Shown: positions 27,768 through 37,373 of the stretch, in pieces
Layout of the letters: every line of letters starts with the position of its first letter
Numbering within the stretch: the stretch's first letter is position 1
Assembly: GCA_947493265.1 (NCBI GenBank)
Contig: CANLQL010000001.1
Location: forward strand, 248,001-312,000
Length of the DNA: 64,000 nt
From: an uncultured Litoreibacter sp.
GTDB taxonomy: Bacteria; Pseudomonadota; Alphaproteobacteria; Rhodobacterales; Rhodobacteraceae
Direction of reading: 5' to 3'
Translations under genes and position numbers: made by a program
The notes under the pieces: model-generated
What the model was told of the DNA's origin: nothing
Databases searched by the model: none
The model's input: only the letters and a program-made list of their open reading frames with translations

Positions 27768-28730
27768 TTATGCGATACCTGCGCGCAGGCAGTCATGGAT
27801 GTGCAGGATGCCAACAGGTGTGCCGCCATCCCCTGCGTCCGTGACAAAAAGGCAGGTGATCTTGCGTTCGTTCATCACGGCAACTGCAGCCTCGGCCAGT
27901 TCGTCTTTGGCAATTGTTTTTGGGTTCTTCGACATCACGTCTTCCGCCGACTTGTTCAGCAGGTCAGACATGTTCCGACGCAAATCGCCGTCGGTGATGA
28001 TGCCACACAAAGCTCCGGACTGGTCAGTCACACCAGCAACGCCAAACCCTTTTTGACTGATCGTCAGCAGCGCGTCAGACATTGGTGTTTCCCGCGAAAG
28101 CAGGGGCAGTTCCGAACCAGAATGCATCAGGTCCTCAACTTTGGAAAGACGCGCGCCAAGTTTTCCACCGGGGTGGAATTCGCGGAAATTCTCAGGCGTG
28201 AACTGTCGATGTTCCATCAATGCGATGGCCAGTGCATCGCCCAAGGCAAGTGTCATCGTGGTTGATGTCGTTGGAACAACGCCCGTGTCGCAGGCCTCTT
28301 CCACTGAGGGTAGAAGCAGCGCGACATCGGCTTGCTTCAATAATGTGCTTCCCGCCCGACCAGCAACTCCGATCATTGGGATGCCAAACCGCCGTGTATG
28401 GGCGATCACATCGGACAGCTCAGGCGTTTCACCTGAATTTGACAGGATAAGTGTCACGTCGCCTTTCGCCATCATCCCCAGATCACCATGGCTGGCTTCC
28501 GCAGGGTGCACGAAGTGCGCAGGCGCACCCGTCGATGCCAACGTCGCGGCGATTTTGCGGGCGATATGGCCGGATTTACCCATGCCACAGACGATAATCC
28601 GTCCTTTAGCGTTCAGCATCAGCTCAACAGCCTGGGTAAAGCTCTCATCCAAACTGTCGCTGAGTGCCGATAACGCCGTCGCCTCCCGAGAGATGACGCG
28701 CTTTCCGACAGAGATGTGTGTTTTGCTCAT
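27768..28730 (-). CDS. kdsD: D-arabinose-5-phosphate isomerase KdsD (KpsF/GutQ family)
   Basis: KdsD interconverts ribulose 5-phosphate and arabinose 5-phosphate, the first step towards Kdo. A SIS domain is at residues about 30-180 (GRIIVCGMGKSGHIARKIAATLASTG and FVHPAEASHGDLGM with the catalytic His region, then LSNSGETPEL). Two CBS domains follow (from ETPMSDALLTISQKGFGVAGV and from AEDVMSKNPKTIAKDELAEAA). Length is 320 residues. It is followed by lptCAB, and kdsB is in the neighbouring glycan block, so the Kdo supply genes are close together. Confidence 0.94.
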   Translation of the reverse strand: MSKTHISVGKRVISREATALSALSDSLDESFTQAVELMLNAKGRIIVCGMGKSGHIARKIAATLASTGAPAHFVHPAEASHGDLGMMAKGDVTLILSNSGETPELSDVIAHTRRFGIPMIGVAGRAGSTLLKQADVALLLPSVEEACDTGVVPTTSTTMTLALGDALAIALMEHRQFTPENFREFHPGGKLGARLSKVEDLMHSGSELPLLSRETPMSDALLTISQKGFGVAGVTDQSGALCGIITDGDLRRNMSDLLNKSAEDVMSKNPKTIAKDELAEAAVAVMNERKITCLFVTDAGDGGTPVGILHIHDCLRAGIA

Positions 28731-28739
28731 CTGCGTTAC

Positions 28740-29351
28740 TTAATGTGCGAAGATGTCAATTTCAGGCCACCCGGCAAGATCCAGCCGAGCGCGGGTCGGC
28801 AGGAACGAAAAGCACTGATTGGCAAGGTCCATCCGACCCTCGCGTTCGAGGTTTTCGTTTAGTTTCTCGCGAAGTTGATGCAGGTACAAAACGTCGGATG
28901 CGGCGTAGTCCAACTGCGCCTTTGTCAGCGTTTCAGCGCCCCAGTCACTAGATTGCTGCTGCTTCGAGATATCAATGTTCAGCAATTCCTGAAGCAGGTT
29001 TTTCAACCCGTGACGGTCCGTGTAAGTCCTGATCAGTTTGGAGGCGATCTTGGTGCAATAGACCGGTGCTGTCTCGACACCGAAGGCGTGCATCATTGCG
29101 GCGATGTCAAATCTGCCAAAGTGAAACAGCTTTAACACATTGGGATCGCTCAGCATTTTGCAAAGGTTTGGCGCTTCCGTCTGGCCGGGATGTACTTGGA
29201 TCAGATGCGCGTCGCCATCGCCTGACGACATTTGAATTACACAAAGCCGGTCCCGCATAGGGTTCAGACCCATGGTTTCGCAATCAATTGCGACAACTGG
29301 ACCAAGATCCAGACCGTCAGGAAGGTCTTTTTGATATAGATGATTTGCCAA
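28740..29351 (-). CDS. rnd: ribonuclease D-like 3'-5' exonuclease
   Basis: This is a DEDDy-type exonuclease of the RNase D family, which trims 3' ends of tRNA and other small RNAs. The acidic residues are visible in AIDCETMGL (D and E), HFGRFDIAAM (D), and in YAASDVLYLHQL (Y and D). It has only the exonuclease domain (203 residues) and lacks the HRDC domains of E. coli RNase D, as is common in alphaproteobacteria. It is first in the rnd-kdsD-lptCAB run and divergent from rfbC. Confidence 0.9.
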   Translation of the reverse strand: MANHLYQKDLPDGLDLGPVVAIDCETMGLNPMRDRLCVIQMSSGDGDAHLIQVHPGQTEAPNLCKMLSDPNVLKLFHFGRFDIAAMMHAFGVETAPVYCTKIASKLIRTYTDRHGLKNLLQELLNIDISKQQQSSDWGAETLTKAQLDYAASDVLYLHQLREKLNENLEREGRMDLANQCFSFLPTRARLDLAGWPEIDIFAH

Positions 29352-29528
29352 GGATGACCCCTAATTTGCGTTATCTGGCTGAAATACGGGGTTTGACCGC
29401 ACAGTTCAATCTTCGATGCCAAGCAATAGTCACACATGCGTAAAAATCTGTTTGTATGCAATGAACTAAGGGGTGACCTGAACCGCAACCTTTGCTACCT
29501 GAACGCAAACGTATTCGAAAAGAGACCC

Positions 29529-30086
29529 ATGGATATACAAACCACTGCCCTGCCGGGCGTTCTTGTTGTTACCCCGAAGCGCTTTGGGGATGCGCGCGGG
29601 TTTTTCAGCGAAAGCTGGAACAGGAACACGATGCTGGACAACGGCATCGATTTTAACTTCGTGCAGGACAATCATTCGCTGTCGGAGAAAACGGGAACCT
29701 TGCGGGGCTTGCACTTCCAAGCGCCACCACATGCGCAGGCAAAACTGGTACGGTGCGGTCGCGGGTCGTTTTTTGATGTCGCGGTCGATGTTCGGGCAGG
29801 TTCTCCGACCTATGGTCAATGGGTCGGATACGAGCTGAGTTTTGAAAATGGGCGTCAGTTGCTGGTTCCAGAAGGATTTTTGCACGGATTTATGACGTTA
29901 GAGCCGATGACTGAGATCGTGTATAAATGCACTGATTTCTACAACTCTGACGCTGATGGCAGCGTTCTTTGGAACAGCTGCGGGATTGAATGGCCATTGA
30001 ATGTGGAACCTGTCCTCAGTCAGAAAGACGAAGAGGCCACGCCGCTCGAGGCCTTTGAAACACCATTTTCATGGGAAGGTTCATAA
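29529..30086 (+). CDS. rfbC: dTDP-4-dehydrorhamnose 3,5-epimerase RfbC
   Basis: RfbC epimerises dTDP-4-keto-6-deoxyglucose at C3 and C5, the third step in dTDP-L-rhamnose synthesis. The cupin fold shows [12 protein letters not shown], the catalytic-His segment [22 protein letters not shown], and [27 protein letters not shown] and Y in [10 protein letters not shown] complete the active site. The start is ATG 29529 (185 residues); the longer frame has no family match. It is the first of four overlapping genes, rfbC-B-D-A. Confidence 0.95.
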   Translation: MDIQTTALPGVLVVTPKRFGDARGFFSESWNRNTMLDNGIDFNFVQDNHSLSEKTGTLRGLHFQAPPHAQAKLVRCGRGSFFDVAVDVRAGSPTYGQWVGYELSFENGRQLLVPEGFLHGFMTLEPMTEIVYKCTDFYNSDADGSVLWNSCGIEWPLNVEPVLSQKDEEATPLEAFETPFSWEGS

Positions 30087-31123
30087 TGAAGATCTTGGTA
30101 ACAGGTGGGGCTGGTTTCATCGGCTCTGCCGTCGTTCGGCTTGCTGTGTCTCGGGGTCATGAGGTCGTCAATGTCGACGCCCTGACCTATGCTGCCTGCG
30201 AAGACAATATCGCATCTGTTTCGGACAGCCCGCTCTATCACTTCGAGCAGGTTGATATCCGTGACCGTGCGGCTTTGGATCAGGTTTTTGCAAACCACAA
30301 GCCGGATGCGGTGATGCATCTGGCGGCGGAAAGTCACGTGGACCGGTCAATCGACGGTCCTGCTGATTTTGTCGAAACCAATATCACCGGAACGTTCAAT
30401 TTGCTTGAGGCTGCGCGCAGCTATTGGGTGGCAACTGATAAGCCGGAAGGATTCCGTTTCCACCATATTTCTACCGATGAGGTTTACGGCACGCTCGGCA
30501 GTGATGGGATGTTCACGGAGACGACTCCATATGCGCCGAACAGTCCCTATTCCGCCTCAAAAGCCGCATCCGACCACTTGGTACGCGCCTGGGGGGAAAC
30601 CTACGGCCTGCCATTTGTTTTGACGAATTGCTCCAACAATTACGGCCCCTACCACTTCCCGGAAAAACTGATCCCTGTTGTGATTTTGAACGCGTTGGCC
30701 GGAAAGCCAATTCCGGTTTACGGGGAAGGTTTGAACATCCGTGACTGGTTGTTCGTGGAAGATCATGCGGATGCGCTTCTCTGTGTTCTGGAGAAGGGCG
30801 AAAACGGTCGGACTTACAATATTGGTGGTGAGAACGAAGCCACGAACATCGATCTTGTGCGCAAGATTTGTGCTTTGCTCGATAAGCATCGGCCTGACAA
30901 TGCGCCGCATGAGAACCTGATCACCTATGTTAAAGACCGCCCAGGCCATGATCTGCGGTATGCGATCGACCCTGATCGTATTCGGACCGAGCTTGGCTGG
31001 CGTCCATCCGTGACACTGGACGAAGGTCTGGAACGTACGGTCGATTGGTATCTCGCGAATGAGGCTTGGTGGAAACCGCTTCAGGAGCGTCAGGGCGTTG
31101 GCACCCGTTTGGGTAACGGCTAA
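30086..31123 (+). CDS. rfbB: dTDP-glucose 4,6-dehydratase RfbB
   Basis: RfbB forms dTDP-4-keto-6-deoxyglucose, the second step of the rhamnose pathway. It is an extended short-chain dehydrogenase with the NAD loop [13 protein letters not shown]. The active-site triad lies in [12 protein letters not shown] (T-D-E) and [12 protein letters not shown] (Y-x3-K). The substrate loop [17 protein letters not shown] is diagnostic. The start ATG overlaps the rfbC stop by one base (TAATG), giving 345 residues, and the stop overlaps rfbD in the same way. Confidence 0.96.
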   Translation: MKILVTGGAGFIGSAVVRLAVSRGHEVVNVDALTYAACEDNIASVSDSPLYHFEQVDIRDRAALDQVFANHKPDAVMHLAAESHVDRSIDGPADFVETNITGTFNLLEAARSYWVATDKPEGFRFHHISTDEVYGTLGSDGMFTETTPYAPNSPYSASKAASDHLVRAWGETYGLPFVLTNCSNNYGPYHFPEKLIPVVILNALAGKPIPVYGEGLNIRDWLFVEDHADALLCVLEKGENGRTYNIGGENEATNIDLVRKICALLDKHRPDNAPHENLITYVKDRPGHDLRYAIDPDRIRTELGWRPSVTLDEGLERTVDWYLANEAWWKPLQERQGVGTRLGNG

Positions 31124-31971
31124 TGCTTCTGGTTTTCGGCAAGACCGGCCAAGTGGCGCGGGAACTGGCCGATCTTCGACCGGATGCCGTATTTCTCAGT
31201 CGCGAAGACGCCAATTTGGCTGACCCCGATGCGTGCGCACGTGCGATTGAAGACCACAAACCAACCCGGATTATCAACGCCGCCGCATGGACCAATGTTG
31301 ATGGTGCCGAGGATCAAGTGGATGCCGCCCAAATCGTTAATGCAAACGCGCCGACGGCTATGGCGCAGGCAGCAGCCCGATTGAACGTGCCTTTCGTCCA
31401 GATTTCGACAGACTATGTGTTTGATGGCTCGGGTACGACACCTTGGAAACCTAACGACGAGACTGGTCCAATAAGTGTCTACGGTGCCACGAAACTTGCC
31501 GGTGAAAACGGTGTGCGCGCTGCAGGAGGACCCCACGCGATCCTGCGAACGGCATGGGTCTTTTCAGTACATGGCGGAAATTTTGTGAAGTCGATGCTGA
31601 CGCTCAGCGAGACGCGGGACAGTTTGGGTATCGTTGCCGATCAAATCGGGGGCCCGACACCTGCTGTCGCGATTGCCCGTGCGTGTCTTGAGATTGTCGA
31701 TAAGCTCGCCGAAGACCCAAGCACCACCGGCACATATCATTTCTCGGGCGCGCCTGATGTTTCCTGGGCTGATTTCGCACGTGAGATTTTTGCGCAAACC
31801 GGGCGAGAGGTTGCCGTCACCGATCTGACCACCGCCGAGTTCCCGCGCCCTGCACCCCGACCGTCCAATTCTCGTCTCGATTGTGCCACAACGGAGGCGG
31901 TTTTCGGTATTACTCGTCCAGACTGGAAGGCAGAACTGTCGTTGATTTTAGAGAGGTTAGGCGCAAAATGA
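31123..31971 (+). CDS. rfbD: dTDP-4-dehydrorhamnose reductase RfbD
   Basis: RfbD reduces dTDP-4-keto-L-rhamnose to dTDP-L-rhamnose, the last step of the pathway. The nucleotide loop is [15 protein letters not shown], the active site Y-x3-K is in [14 protein letters not shown], and [10 protein letters not shown] supplies the conserved threonine and aspartate. Length is 282 residues, normal for the family. The gene starts within the stop of rfbB and overlaps rfbA by four bases. Confidence 0.95.
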   Translation: MLLVFGKTGQVARELADLRPDAVFLSREDANLADPDACARAIEDHKPTRIINAAAWTNVDGAEDQVDAAQIVNANAPTAMAQAAARLNVPFVQISTDYVFDGSGTTPWKPNDETGPISVYGATKLAGENGVRAAGGPHAILRTAWVFSVHGGNFVKSMLTLSETRDSLGIVADQIGGPTPAVAIARACLEIVDKLAEDPSTTGTYHFSGAPDVSWADFAREIFAQTGREVAVTDLTTAEFPRPAPRPSNSRLDCATTEAVFGITRPDWKAELSLILERLGAK

Positions 31972-32834
31972 AGCGTAAAGGGATTATTCTGGCTGGTGGC
32001 TCCGGGACGCGTTTGTACCCGATCACTATGGGCGTCTCGAAACAGATTCTGCCGATCTACGACAAGCCGATGATTTACTATCCGCTTTCGGTTCTGATGT
32101 TTGCAAATATCCAGGACATTGCGGTGATCACGACACCTGATGACCAAGCGCAGTTCCAGCGCCTTCTTGGAGATGGCAGCCAATGGGGCGTGAACCTGAC
32201 CTGGATCACGCAGCCTTCGCCGGATGGCTTGGCGCAAGCATATTTGCTGGCAGAGGACTTCCTTGATGGTGCCCCGTCAGCGATGGTTTTAGGCGACAAT
32301 ATTTTCTTTGGCCATGGCCTGCCGGAAATTCTGGCAAGTGCAGATGCGAAGACCGAAGGTGGGACCGTTTTTGGATACCGTGTGGCCGATCCGGAGCGCT
32401 ACGGCGTTGTCGAATTTGAAGGCGAGAAAGTCCGCTCAATCGTTGAAAAACCGGAAGAACCAGCGTCCAACTACGCGGTGACAGGTCTTTACTTCCTTGA
32501 TGGCGATGCCCCGAAACGTGCAGCCCAAGTTAAGCCTTCTGATCGGGGAGAGTTGGAAATCACGACCCTGCTTGAGATGTATCTTGAGGACGGATTGTTG
32601 ACGGTTGAAAAGATGGGCCGGGGTTATGCTTGGCTTGATACCGGAACCCACGCGTCCCTACTTGATGCGGGTAACTTCGTTCGCACGTTGCAAGACCGGC
32701 AAGGCCTGCAAACCGGAAGCCCGGATGAGATTGCATTTAGCCTTGGCTGGATCAACGAGGAACAGCTGCTTGAGCGAGCCCGGACATTCGGCAAAAACAA
32801 GTACGGTCAATATCTAGAAGCGCTCGTGACCTAG
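31968..32834 (+). CDS. rfbA: glucose-1-phosphate thymidylyltransferase RfbA
   Basis: RfbA makes dTDP-glucose from glucose 1-phosphate and dTTP and is the committed, feedback-controlled first step of the rhamnose pathway. The signature [22 protein letters not shown] and the sugar-binding [13 protein letters not shown] are present, as are [11 protein letters not shown] and [18 protein letters not shown]. The start ATG 31968 (288 residues) overlaps rfbD by ATGA. It is the last gene of the rfbCBDA unit; its end is 3 bases from the end of the convergent pssE-like gene. Confidence 0.96.
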   Translation: MKRKGIILAGGSGTRLYPITMGVSKQILPIYDKPMIYYPLSVLMFANIQDIAVITTPDDQAQFQRLLGDGSQWGVNLTWITQPSPDGLAQAYLLAEDFLDGAPSAMVLGDNIFFGHGLPEILASADAKTEGGTVFGYRVADPERYGVVEFEGEKVRSIVEKPEEPASNYAVTGLYFLDGDAPKRAAQVKPSDRGELEITTLLEMYLEDGLLTVEKMGRGYAWLDTGTHASLLDAGNFVRTLQDRQGLQTGSPDEIAFSLGWINEEQLLERARTFGKNKYGQYLEALVT

Positions 32835-32837
32835 GCC

Positions 32838-33314
32838 CTACGCAGCAGATTCAATATATTTCTGAAGATACCCGATAAGCTGTGCGCTTTTTGGGCTGCT
32901 ACCTTGGTTTGGGGGAACCAGATCATTGCGCAGCAGATAGGACGCTATTTCCCTTTCAGTGCGGGCGACGTAAATACCTTGTCGTCCTTCAAGCTCCCGC
33001 GCGGTTGCATTCTGGTGGTCGTTTCGATGCTCCCCCAATTCAAAACGTCGTGGCATGATGACCAGTGGTTTTTGGTGCTTGATTGCTGAAAGCACGGTAC
33101 CGATGCCGGCATGGGCAACAACGAGACGCGCGCGCGCGAAAAACGCTTCGTAGCGATCTGGGTCAAGATGGTCGAAGCTGTCGATATCAGGGCGATAAGT
33201 TTTGTCAGGCCCAACCTGCGCAATAATCCGTTCGTCGAGTTTGTTGGCCATAGCAGCAACTGCATCGACCAAAGCAGGAAATGGCAATTGAGTCCCCGTG
33301 GTGACAAAAATCAT
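32838..33314 (-). CDS. PssE/Alg13-like glycosyltransferase subunit
   Basis: The 158-residue protein matches the C-terminal (nucleotide-sugar-binding) half of GT28-type glycosyltransferases. MIFVTTGTQLPFPALVDAVA opens it, and the sugar-nucleotide site is in ARLVVAHAGIGTVLSAIKHQKPLVIMPRRFELGEHRNDHQ. In rhizobial EPS loci the equivalent PssE works with PssD as a split glucuronosyltransferase, like eukaryotic Alg13/Alg14. The start overlaps the end of the PssD-like gene by four bases. The frame is open upstream, antisense to nothing but inside the PssD-like gene, and that extension is not real. ugd nearby can supply UDP-glucuronate. Confidence 0.82.
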   Translation of the reverse strand: MIFVTTGTQLPFPALVDAVAAMANKLDERIIAQVGPDKTYRPDIDSFDHLDPDRYEAFFARARLVVAHAGIGTVLSAIKHQKPLVIMPRRFELGEHRNDHQNATARELEGRQGIYVARTEREIASYLLRNDLVPPNQGSSPKSAQLIGYLQKYIESAA

Positions 33315-33769
33315 AGGACTGACCCCGCATAGGCTGCCCCTGATTTGCGTGCCGGCATTTCCCATTGGGATAAACACAATTTGGCAAACCGCTTTGCCAG
33401 ACGACCTGACGACGACAGCTCTTCTGCGTTTGCAACGGAATCGATCCAGATCGTCTCTGCGCCTAGAAACTTGCCAAGCGCCAGTCCGATAACGCCTGGT
33501 AATGCGCCAGTGGAAACGATCACGTTGGGTCTGTGCCATAAAATGAGTCCGGCGAGGATGAAGGTACAAAGCGCCGCCCGAAAAGGTGTGCTTCGATTGC
33601 AATCGGGAATAAGCGATGCTGATGTCAGGCCAAACTGTTCCGGCAAGCCCCTGAGTGTTGTCGCGTAGTGGACTTTTCCCGTTGCAAAGGCCGGGCGCAG
33701 CGCCATTAGCTGATGCCAATGCCCGCCTGCGGATGCGATAGCCAGAATCTTCTTGGTCACGAGAGTCAT
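33311..33769 (-). CDS. PssD/Alg14-like glycosyltransferase subunit
   Basis: The protein (152 residues) resembles the Alg14/PssD family, which anchors the catalytic Alg13/PssE partner and contributes the acceptor-binding half. The N-terminus ILAIASAGGHWHQLMALRPAF is the family signature. A hydrophobic stretch (AALCTFILAGLILW) precedes NVIVSTGALPGVIGLALGKFLGAETIWIDSVANAE. The two genes are separate and overlapping here, whereas in some bacteria they are fused. A 17-base perfect palindrome lies 11 bases upstream of its start. The role, probably transfer of glucuronic acid to a lipid-linked glycan, is inferred from PssDE and from nearby ugd. Confidence 0.82.
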   Translation of the reverse strand: MTLVTKKILAIASAGGHWHQLMALRPAFATGKVHYATTLRGLPEQFGLTSASLIPDCNRSTPFRAALCTFILAGLILWHRPNVIVSTGALPGVIGLALGKFLGAETIWIDSVANAEELSSSGRLAKRFAKLCLSQWEMPARKSGAAYAGSVL

Positions 33770-33780
33770 CCTTATCCAAC

Positions 33781-33797
33781 AGAACGCACTGCGTTCT
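33781..33797. promoter_or_regulatory. 17-bp perfect palindrome upstream of the pssD-like gene
   Basis: AGAACGCA-C-TGCGTTCT is a perfect palindrome around a central base, 11 bases upstream of the PssD-like start codon and about 180 bases before ugd. Its form suggests a dimeric repressor or activator site that could control the divergent genes. I do not recognise the cognate regulator. Confidence 0.5.
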
Positions 33798-33839
33798 TCG
33801 ATGTCTCCCCCTCACTTGGTTAGTGAACTCTGACTGTCG

Positions 33840-33854
33840 TTAAAATCCAGTTAA
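33840..33854. promoter_or_regulatory. candidate CtrA box (TTAA-N7-TTAA)
   Basis: TTAA at 33840-33843 and TTAA at 33851-33854 are separated by exactly seven bases, the classical CtrA recognition spacing of alphaproteobacteria. The site is about 125 bases upstream of ugd and 70 bases upstream of the PssD-like gene on the other strand. Such short A/T-rich motifs can arise by chance. Confidence 0.4.
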
Positions 33855-33979
33855 ACAAGCCGATCTATCTGGGATTGTCATTGCGCAGGGAACGGTCAGC
33901 GGACGAAAGCCTTTGAAATTGTTGACTTTGAAGATTGTACCCGGCATTCGATTGTCAGAGTTTTGAAAGGGTTATTCGT

Positions 33980-35284
33980 ATGAAAATCGCTGTAATTGGG
34001 ACGGGTTATGTCGGGCTGGTCTCAGGGGTGTGTTTCTCGGATTTTGGGCACGAGGTCGTTTGTGTCGATAAGGACCCTGCCAAGATCGACATGTTGGAAG
34101 CCGGAAAAGTTCCGATCTACGAGCCTGGTCTTGATGATCTGATGGCCAAGAATGTGCGCGCTGGGCGTTTGACGTTCACGCTTGATCTGGCCGCGGCAAT
34201 CGATGGCGCGGATGCTGTTTTTATCGCTGTTGGAACGCCGACCCGGCGTGGGGACGGGCATGCCGATCTGACCTATGTGATGGCTGCGGCGGAAGAGATC
34301 GCGAAAACAGCCAAAGACTACGTTGTGATCGTTACCAAATCGACGGTGCCTGTCGGGACTAACCGTAAAGTGTCCGAGGTCGTTTCAAAGGCCAATCCGA
34401 AGCTTGATTTTGACGTCGCGTCTAACCCAGAATTTTTGCGCGAAGGGGCCGCGATTGATGATTTCATGCGCCCTGATCGCGTTGTTGTGGGGGTCGAAAA
34501 CGAACGTGCAAGCGCGGTGATGTCCGACATTTACCGCCCCCTTTTCCTGAGGGATTTTCCGGTGATCACGACGGACTTGGAAAGTGCCGAAATGATCAAA
34601 TACGCGGCCAATGCGTTTCTTGCGACAAAGATCACCTTCATCAACGAAATCGCTGCGCTGTGTGAAAAGACTGGCGCGGATGTGAAGCAGGTCAGCAAGG
34701 GCATGGGATTTGATGGTCGTATTGGCAACAAGTTCCTCCATGCGGGGCCAGGTTATGGTGGGTCCTGTTTTCCAAAAGATACCAGTGCCTTAGCGCGGAT
34801 CGGGCAGGAGCACGCAACGCCGATGCTGATCACCGAGACCGTAATCAAGGTGAATGAGGATGTGAAACGCAGAATGATCGAGAAGCTGCGCGACCTGTGC
34901 GATGGATCGTTCAATGGTAAGAAGATTGCGGTTCTTGGTGTGACGTTCAAACCGAACACAGATGACATGCGAGACGCCCCGTCGCTGACGATTGTTCCCG
35001 CCCTTGTCGGAGGCGGCGCGCAGGTTAGTGTCACCGACCCCCAAGGCCACCACGAAGGCGAAGCCTTGTTGCCCGGTGTAAGTTGGGTGGAAGACGCATA
35101 CAGCGCAACCGAGGGCGCTGATCTCGTGGTTCTTTTGACGGAATGGAACGAGTTCCGGGCGCTGGATCTTGAACGTTTGGCATCCTCAATGACGCATCCA
35201 CGGATGGCGGATCTACGAAACATCTATTCGCAAGAAGATGCGTCGAAAGCCGGGTTTGAGGCTTACGTTTCGGTCGGACGCTAA
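33980..35284 (+). CDS. ugd: UDP-glucose 6-dehydrogenase
   Basis: The enzyme oxidises UDP-glucose twice to UDP-glucuronate, a common EPS building block. The NAD loop is AVIGTGYVGLVSGVCFSDFG. The middle region has STVPVGTNRKV and NPEFLREGAAIDDFMRPDRVV. The catalytic cysteine lies in GPGYGGSCFPKDTSAL, and the C-terminal domain has GVTFKPNTDDMRDAPS. I chose ATG 33980 (434 residues), after GAAAGGGT; the upstream extension is not conserved. With galU it supplies UDP-glucuronate to the PssDE-like pair next door. Its end overlaps the convergent rhomboid gene by four bases. Confidence 0.95.
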   Translation: MKIAVIGTGYVGLVSGVCFSDFGHEVVCVDKDPAKIDMLEAGKVPIYEPGLDDLMAKNVRAGRLTFTLDLAAAIDGADAVFIAVGTPTRRGDGHADLTYVMAAAEEIAKTAKDYVVIVTKSTVPVGTNRKVSEVVSKANPKLDFDVASNPEFLREGAAIDDFMRPDRVVVGVENERASAVMSDIYRPLFLRDFPVITTDLESAEMIKYAANAFLATKITFINEIAALCEKTGADVKQVSKGMGFDGRIGNKFLHAGPGYGGSCFPKDTSALARIGQEHATPMLITETVIKVNEDVKRRMIEKLRDLCDGSFNGKKIAVLGVTFKPNTDDMRDAPSLTIVPALVGGGAQVSVTDPQGHHEGEALLPGVSWVEDAYSATEGADLVVLLTEWNEFRALDLERLASSMTHPRMADLRNIYSQEDASKAGFEAYVSVGR

Positions 35285-35952
35285 GCACGTCCTCTGGGAT
35301 CAATCAGCAAGGCCGCGATCCAACCTGCAATGAATCCGCCCAAATGGGTTTCCCAAGCCAGTTGCTTGTCCATTGCCCACCACAAGACGATGTTCAACAA
35401 GAGCAGAAAGAAGACGGATCGCGCGACGGGCCACAGCCGTTCTTGCAGGGTGAATCTGTCGACATAATTCCATGCAAGAAGCGCGCCGACCAACCCAAAT
35501 AGCGCGCCTGATGCGCCCACCATGGGGCGGAGGTTTGATGCAATCAGCCCGTATCCAATCGCACCGCCAAGGAGGCTTGCCGCATAGAGAAGCGCGAATC
35601 CCCTTGTTCCGACCCTGTCCATGACAGCGCGGCCCAAGGACCAAAGCGTGATCATGTTCACGGTGATATGGAGGAAGCCGCCATGAAGGAACCCGTAGGT
35701 CACAAACATCAGATAGGGCTGCAGGGCATAGTTCGGCCCCCAATTGTCCAAGAGGCCCGGCCAGAAGCCACCATATTCATAGGCAAGCTGACGCAGGCGC
35801 GGGATTGTAAAGAAACCGAAATCCCCAGCCAATAAAAGGCCTTCAATTAGGACGCAAACCAGCACGATTGCTGCAATCAGCCAATCGCGCCGTAGCACGA
35901 ATAGCCGCGTGTCGGAATTGCCGTGAGCAGTTTCGGGAGGCTCTTGGGTCAT
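35281..35952 (-). CDS. rhomboid family intramembrane serine protease
   Basis: The 223-residue membrane protein has about six helices and the rhomboid catalytic pair. The serine is S148 in VGASGALFGLVGAL and the histidine is H203 in ETHLGGFIAGW. The conserved H-x4-H-x3-N motif of helix 2 (GFLHGGFLHITVNM) is also present. Rhomboids cut single-span membrane proteins within the bilayer; the substrate here is unknown. Placement between ugd and the EPS outer-membrane gene may be incidental or may indicate processing of a surface protein. Confidence 0.88.
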   Translation of the reverse strand: MTQEPPETAHGNSDTRLFVLRRDWLIAAIVLVCVLIEGLLLAGDFGFFTIPRLRQLAYEYGGFWPGLLDNWGPNYALQPYLMFVTYGFLHGGFLHITVNMITLWSLGRAVMDRVGTRGFALLYAASLLGGAIGYGLIASNLRPMVGASGALFGLVGALLAWNYVDRFTLQERLWPVARSVFFLLLLNIVLWWAMDKQLAWETHLGGFIAGWIAALLIDPRGRA

Positions 35953-36013
35953 GGCACAGAATTTCGCAGCATTGCTTCGAAAAACAAGCGACTAGGAAGG
36001 GTGACGTGCCGCG

Positions 36014-37369
36014 CTATGGACGGAACGAGAACGACCGTTCCAATGAGATGCGGAAAGTATTGGAATCCCGGTCCGCAACGCCGTCTTCGGAAATACGCGT
36101 ATATGTATAGCCAGAGACGAAGTCCCATTCACTGCCGATGTCATGACGATAGTTCAGTCCGATATCGACACGTTCGGAGAAATCTGCGGCCCCCAGAACA
36201 TCGCTTTCCGTATACATCAAGCTCGCGTCCCAGGAAGACACGGAGTTGATCGCGCGCATGTAGCTGGCCTCGACGCGGGTATCGATCCGATCACGGCTTG
36301 CGCTATCAACGTCTGCTCGCTGACTCAGGCTGATGTCAAAGGATCCCAGCGGCGTTTCAGAGAAATAGCTGACGTTGAACAATGGGTTGATACCATCAGT
36401 TTCCGTATCCGTCAGACCGGCACCGAAGGATAGCGTCGCATTGCGCAGCTCCAGGCTGCGGGTAAATTCAATCGCTGAGACACGGCCGCTTTCTTCCAGC
36501 GTGGTGCTGATACCACCTGCAAGCGTGCCGTTTATGCGGTCCATCTCAAACCCAAGGTTCGCGCCAAACCCGTCTTCTGACGTTGTCCCGCCGGTTGTCG
36601 TTGTTTCAATCTCGGTGCGGTTCAGTCCCGCTGTGACGGTTAAGTCAGGGCGAATGTCGTAGTTCGCAGTAAAGGCCAGCCGACGGGTTTCCCGGTCGGT
36701 CAACAGAAGGCTTTCATCCGAGAAGTCGATGACGCTTGCTTCGACCCCAAGGGTCAACTGAGAATTCACGCGGAACCCGAAGTTCAATGCGACAGTGGTT
36801 TCTTCTTCTGCAACCAGACCCGGATCAATCGTATCTCGATAGTCGGTTTCGCGATGGTTCAGGTTGAAGCCATAGCTGAATGGCGCGTTAAGACCGCCTT
36901 GATAACCAATCGACGTAAACAGATTTTCCCGTGTCCCAAGGCCGAACTCAAGCTCACCGTCGGTTGTGTCAGGATCAGGAACATCGCTGACATCGGATTC
37001 TGTATATTGCGCCAGAAGGGCAAGCTCAGAGCTTTGCGACGTTTGTGTAAAGCCAAGCCGGACGTCTGCATCGACAAAGTCGGTGCTGTCGCCGCGACGG
37101 TCGCCTGCTTCAATCGCCCCGCCAACAGTAAATTCCAATGCTGAACTGCGGGTCGTGCTGGTCAGACCAAAGGAAAGATCGGTCCGCGAAATCGTTTCGC
37201 TATCCCCGTTCACGATCAGATCAGGGTTATCTGAGTAAATAAGCGACTCTCGGAACGTCGCGAAGGCCTGAAGGCCTCCGGCGTCCTGAGCCGATGAAAT
37301 CGACGCCACAAGAATACAGCCTAGGGAAACGGGTCCGGCGAGGGTGCGGGTGTGGCGTCTTTTAATCAT
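36014..37369 (-). CDS. outer membrane beta-barrel protein of EPS locus
   Basis: A signal peptide is visible at residues 1-27 (ending SISSAQ). The rest is a long series of alternating polar and hydrophobic strands with acidic turns, and the C-terminus ends NTFRISLERSFSFRP, as expected for an outer-membrane barrel of about 16-20 strands. It resembles barrel proteins of PEP-CTERM/exosortase-type and other EPS loci, thought to be the outer export pore or an accessory to the Wza-like protein. It follows the Wza-like gene by four bases on the same strand, so both are one unit. Confidence 0.72.
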   Translation of the reverse strand: MIKRRHTRTLAGPVSLGCILVASISSAQDAGGLQAFATFRESLIYSDNPDLIVNGDSETISRTDLSFGLTSTTRSSALEFTVGGAIEAGDRRGDSTDFVDADVRLGFTQTSQSSELALLAQYTESDVSDVPDPDTTDGELEFGLGTRENLFTSIGYQGGLNAPFSYGFNLNHRETDYRDTIDPGLVAEEETTVALNFGFRVNSQLTLGVEASVIDFSDESLLLTDRETRRLAFTANYDIRPDLTVTAGLNRTEIETTTTGGTTSEDGFGANLGFEMDRINGTLAGGISTTLEESGRVSAIEFTRSLELRNATLSFGAGLTDTETDGINPLFNVSYFSETPLGSFDISLSQRADVDSASRDRIDTRVEASYMRAINSVSSWDASLMYTESDVLGAADFSERVDIGLNYRHDIGSEWDFVSGYTYTRISEDGVADRDSNTFRISLERSFSFRP

Positions 37370-37373
37370 ACAT

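Noticed and set aside
33315-33815. A longer form of the PssE-like protein reaching to 33815
   Set aside because: The extra 167 residues cover the PssD-like gene in another frame and are Arg-rich without similarity; the real start at 33314 overlaps the PssD stop in the usual ATGA manner.
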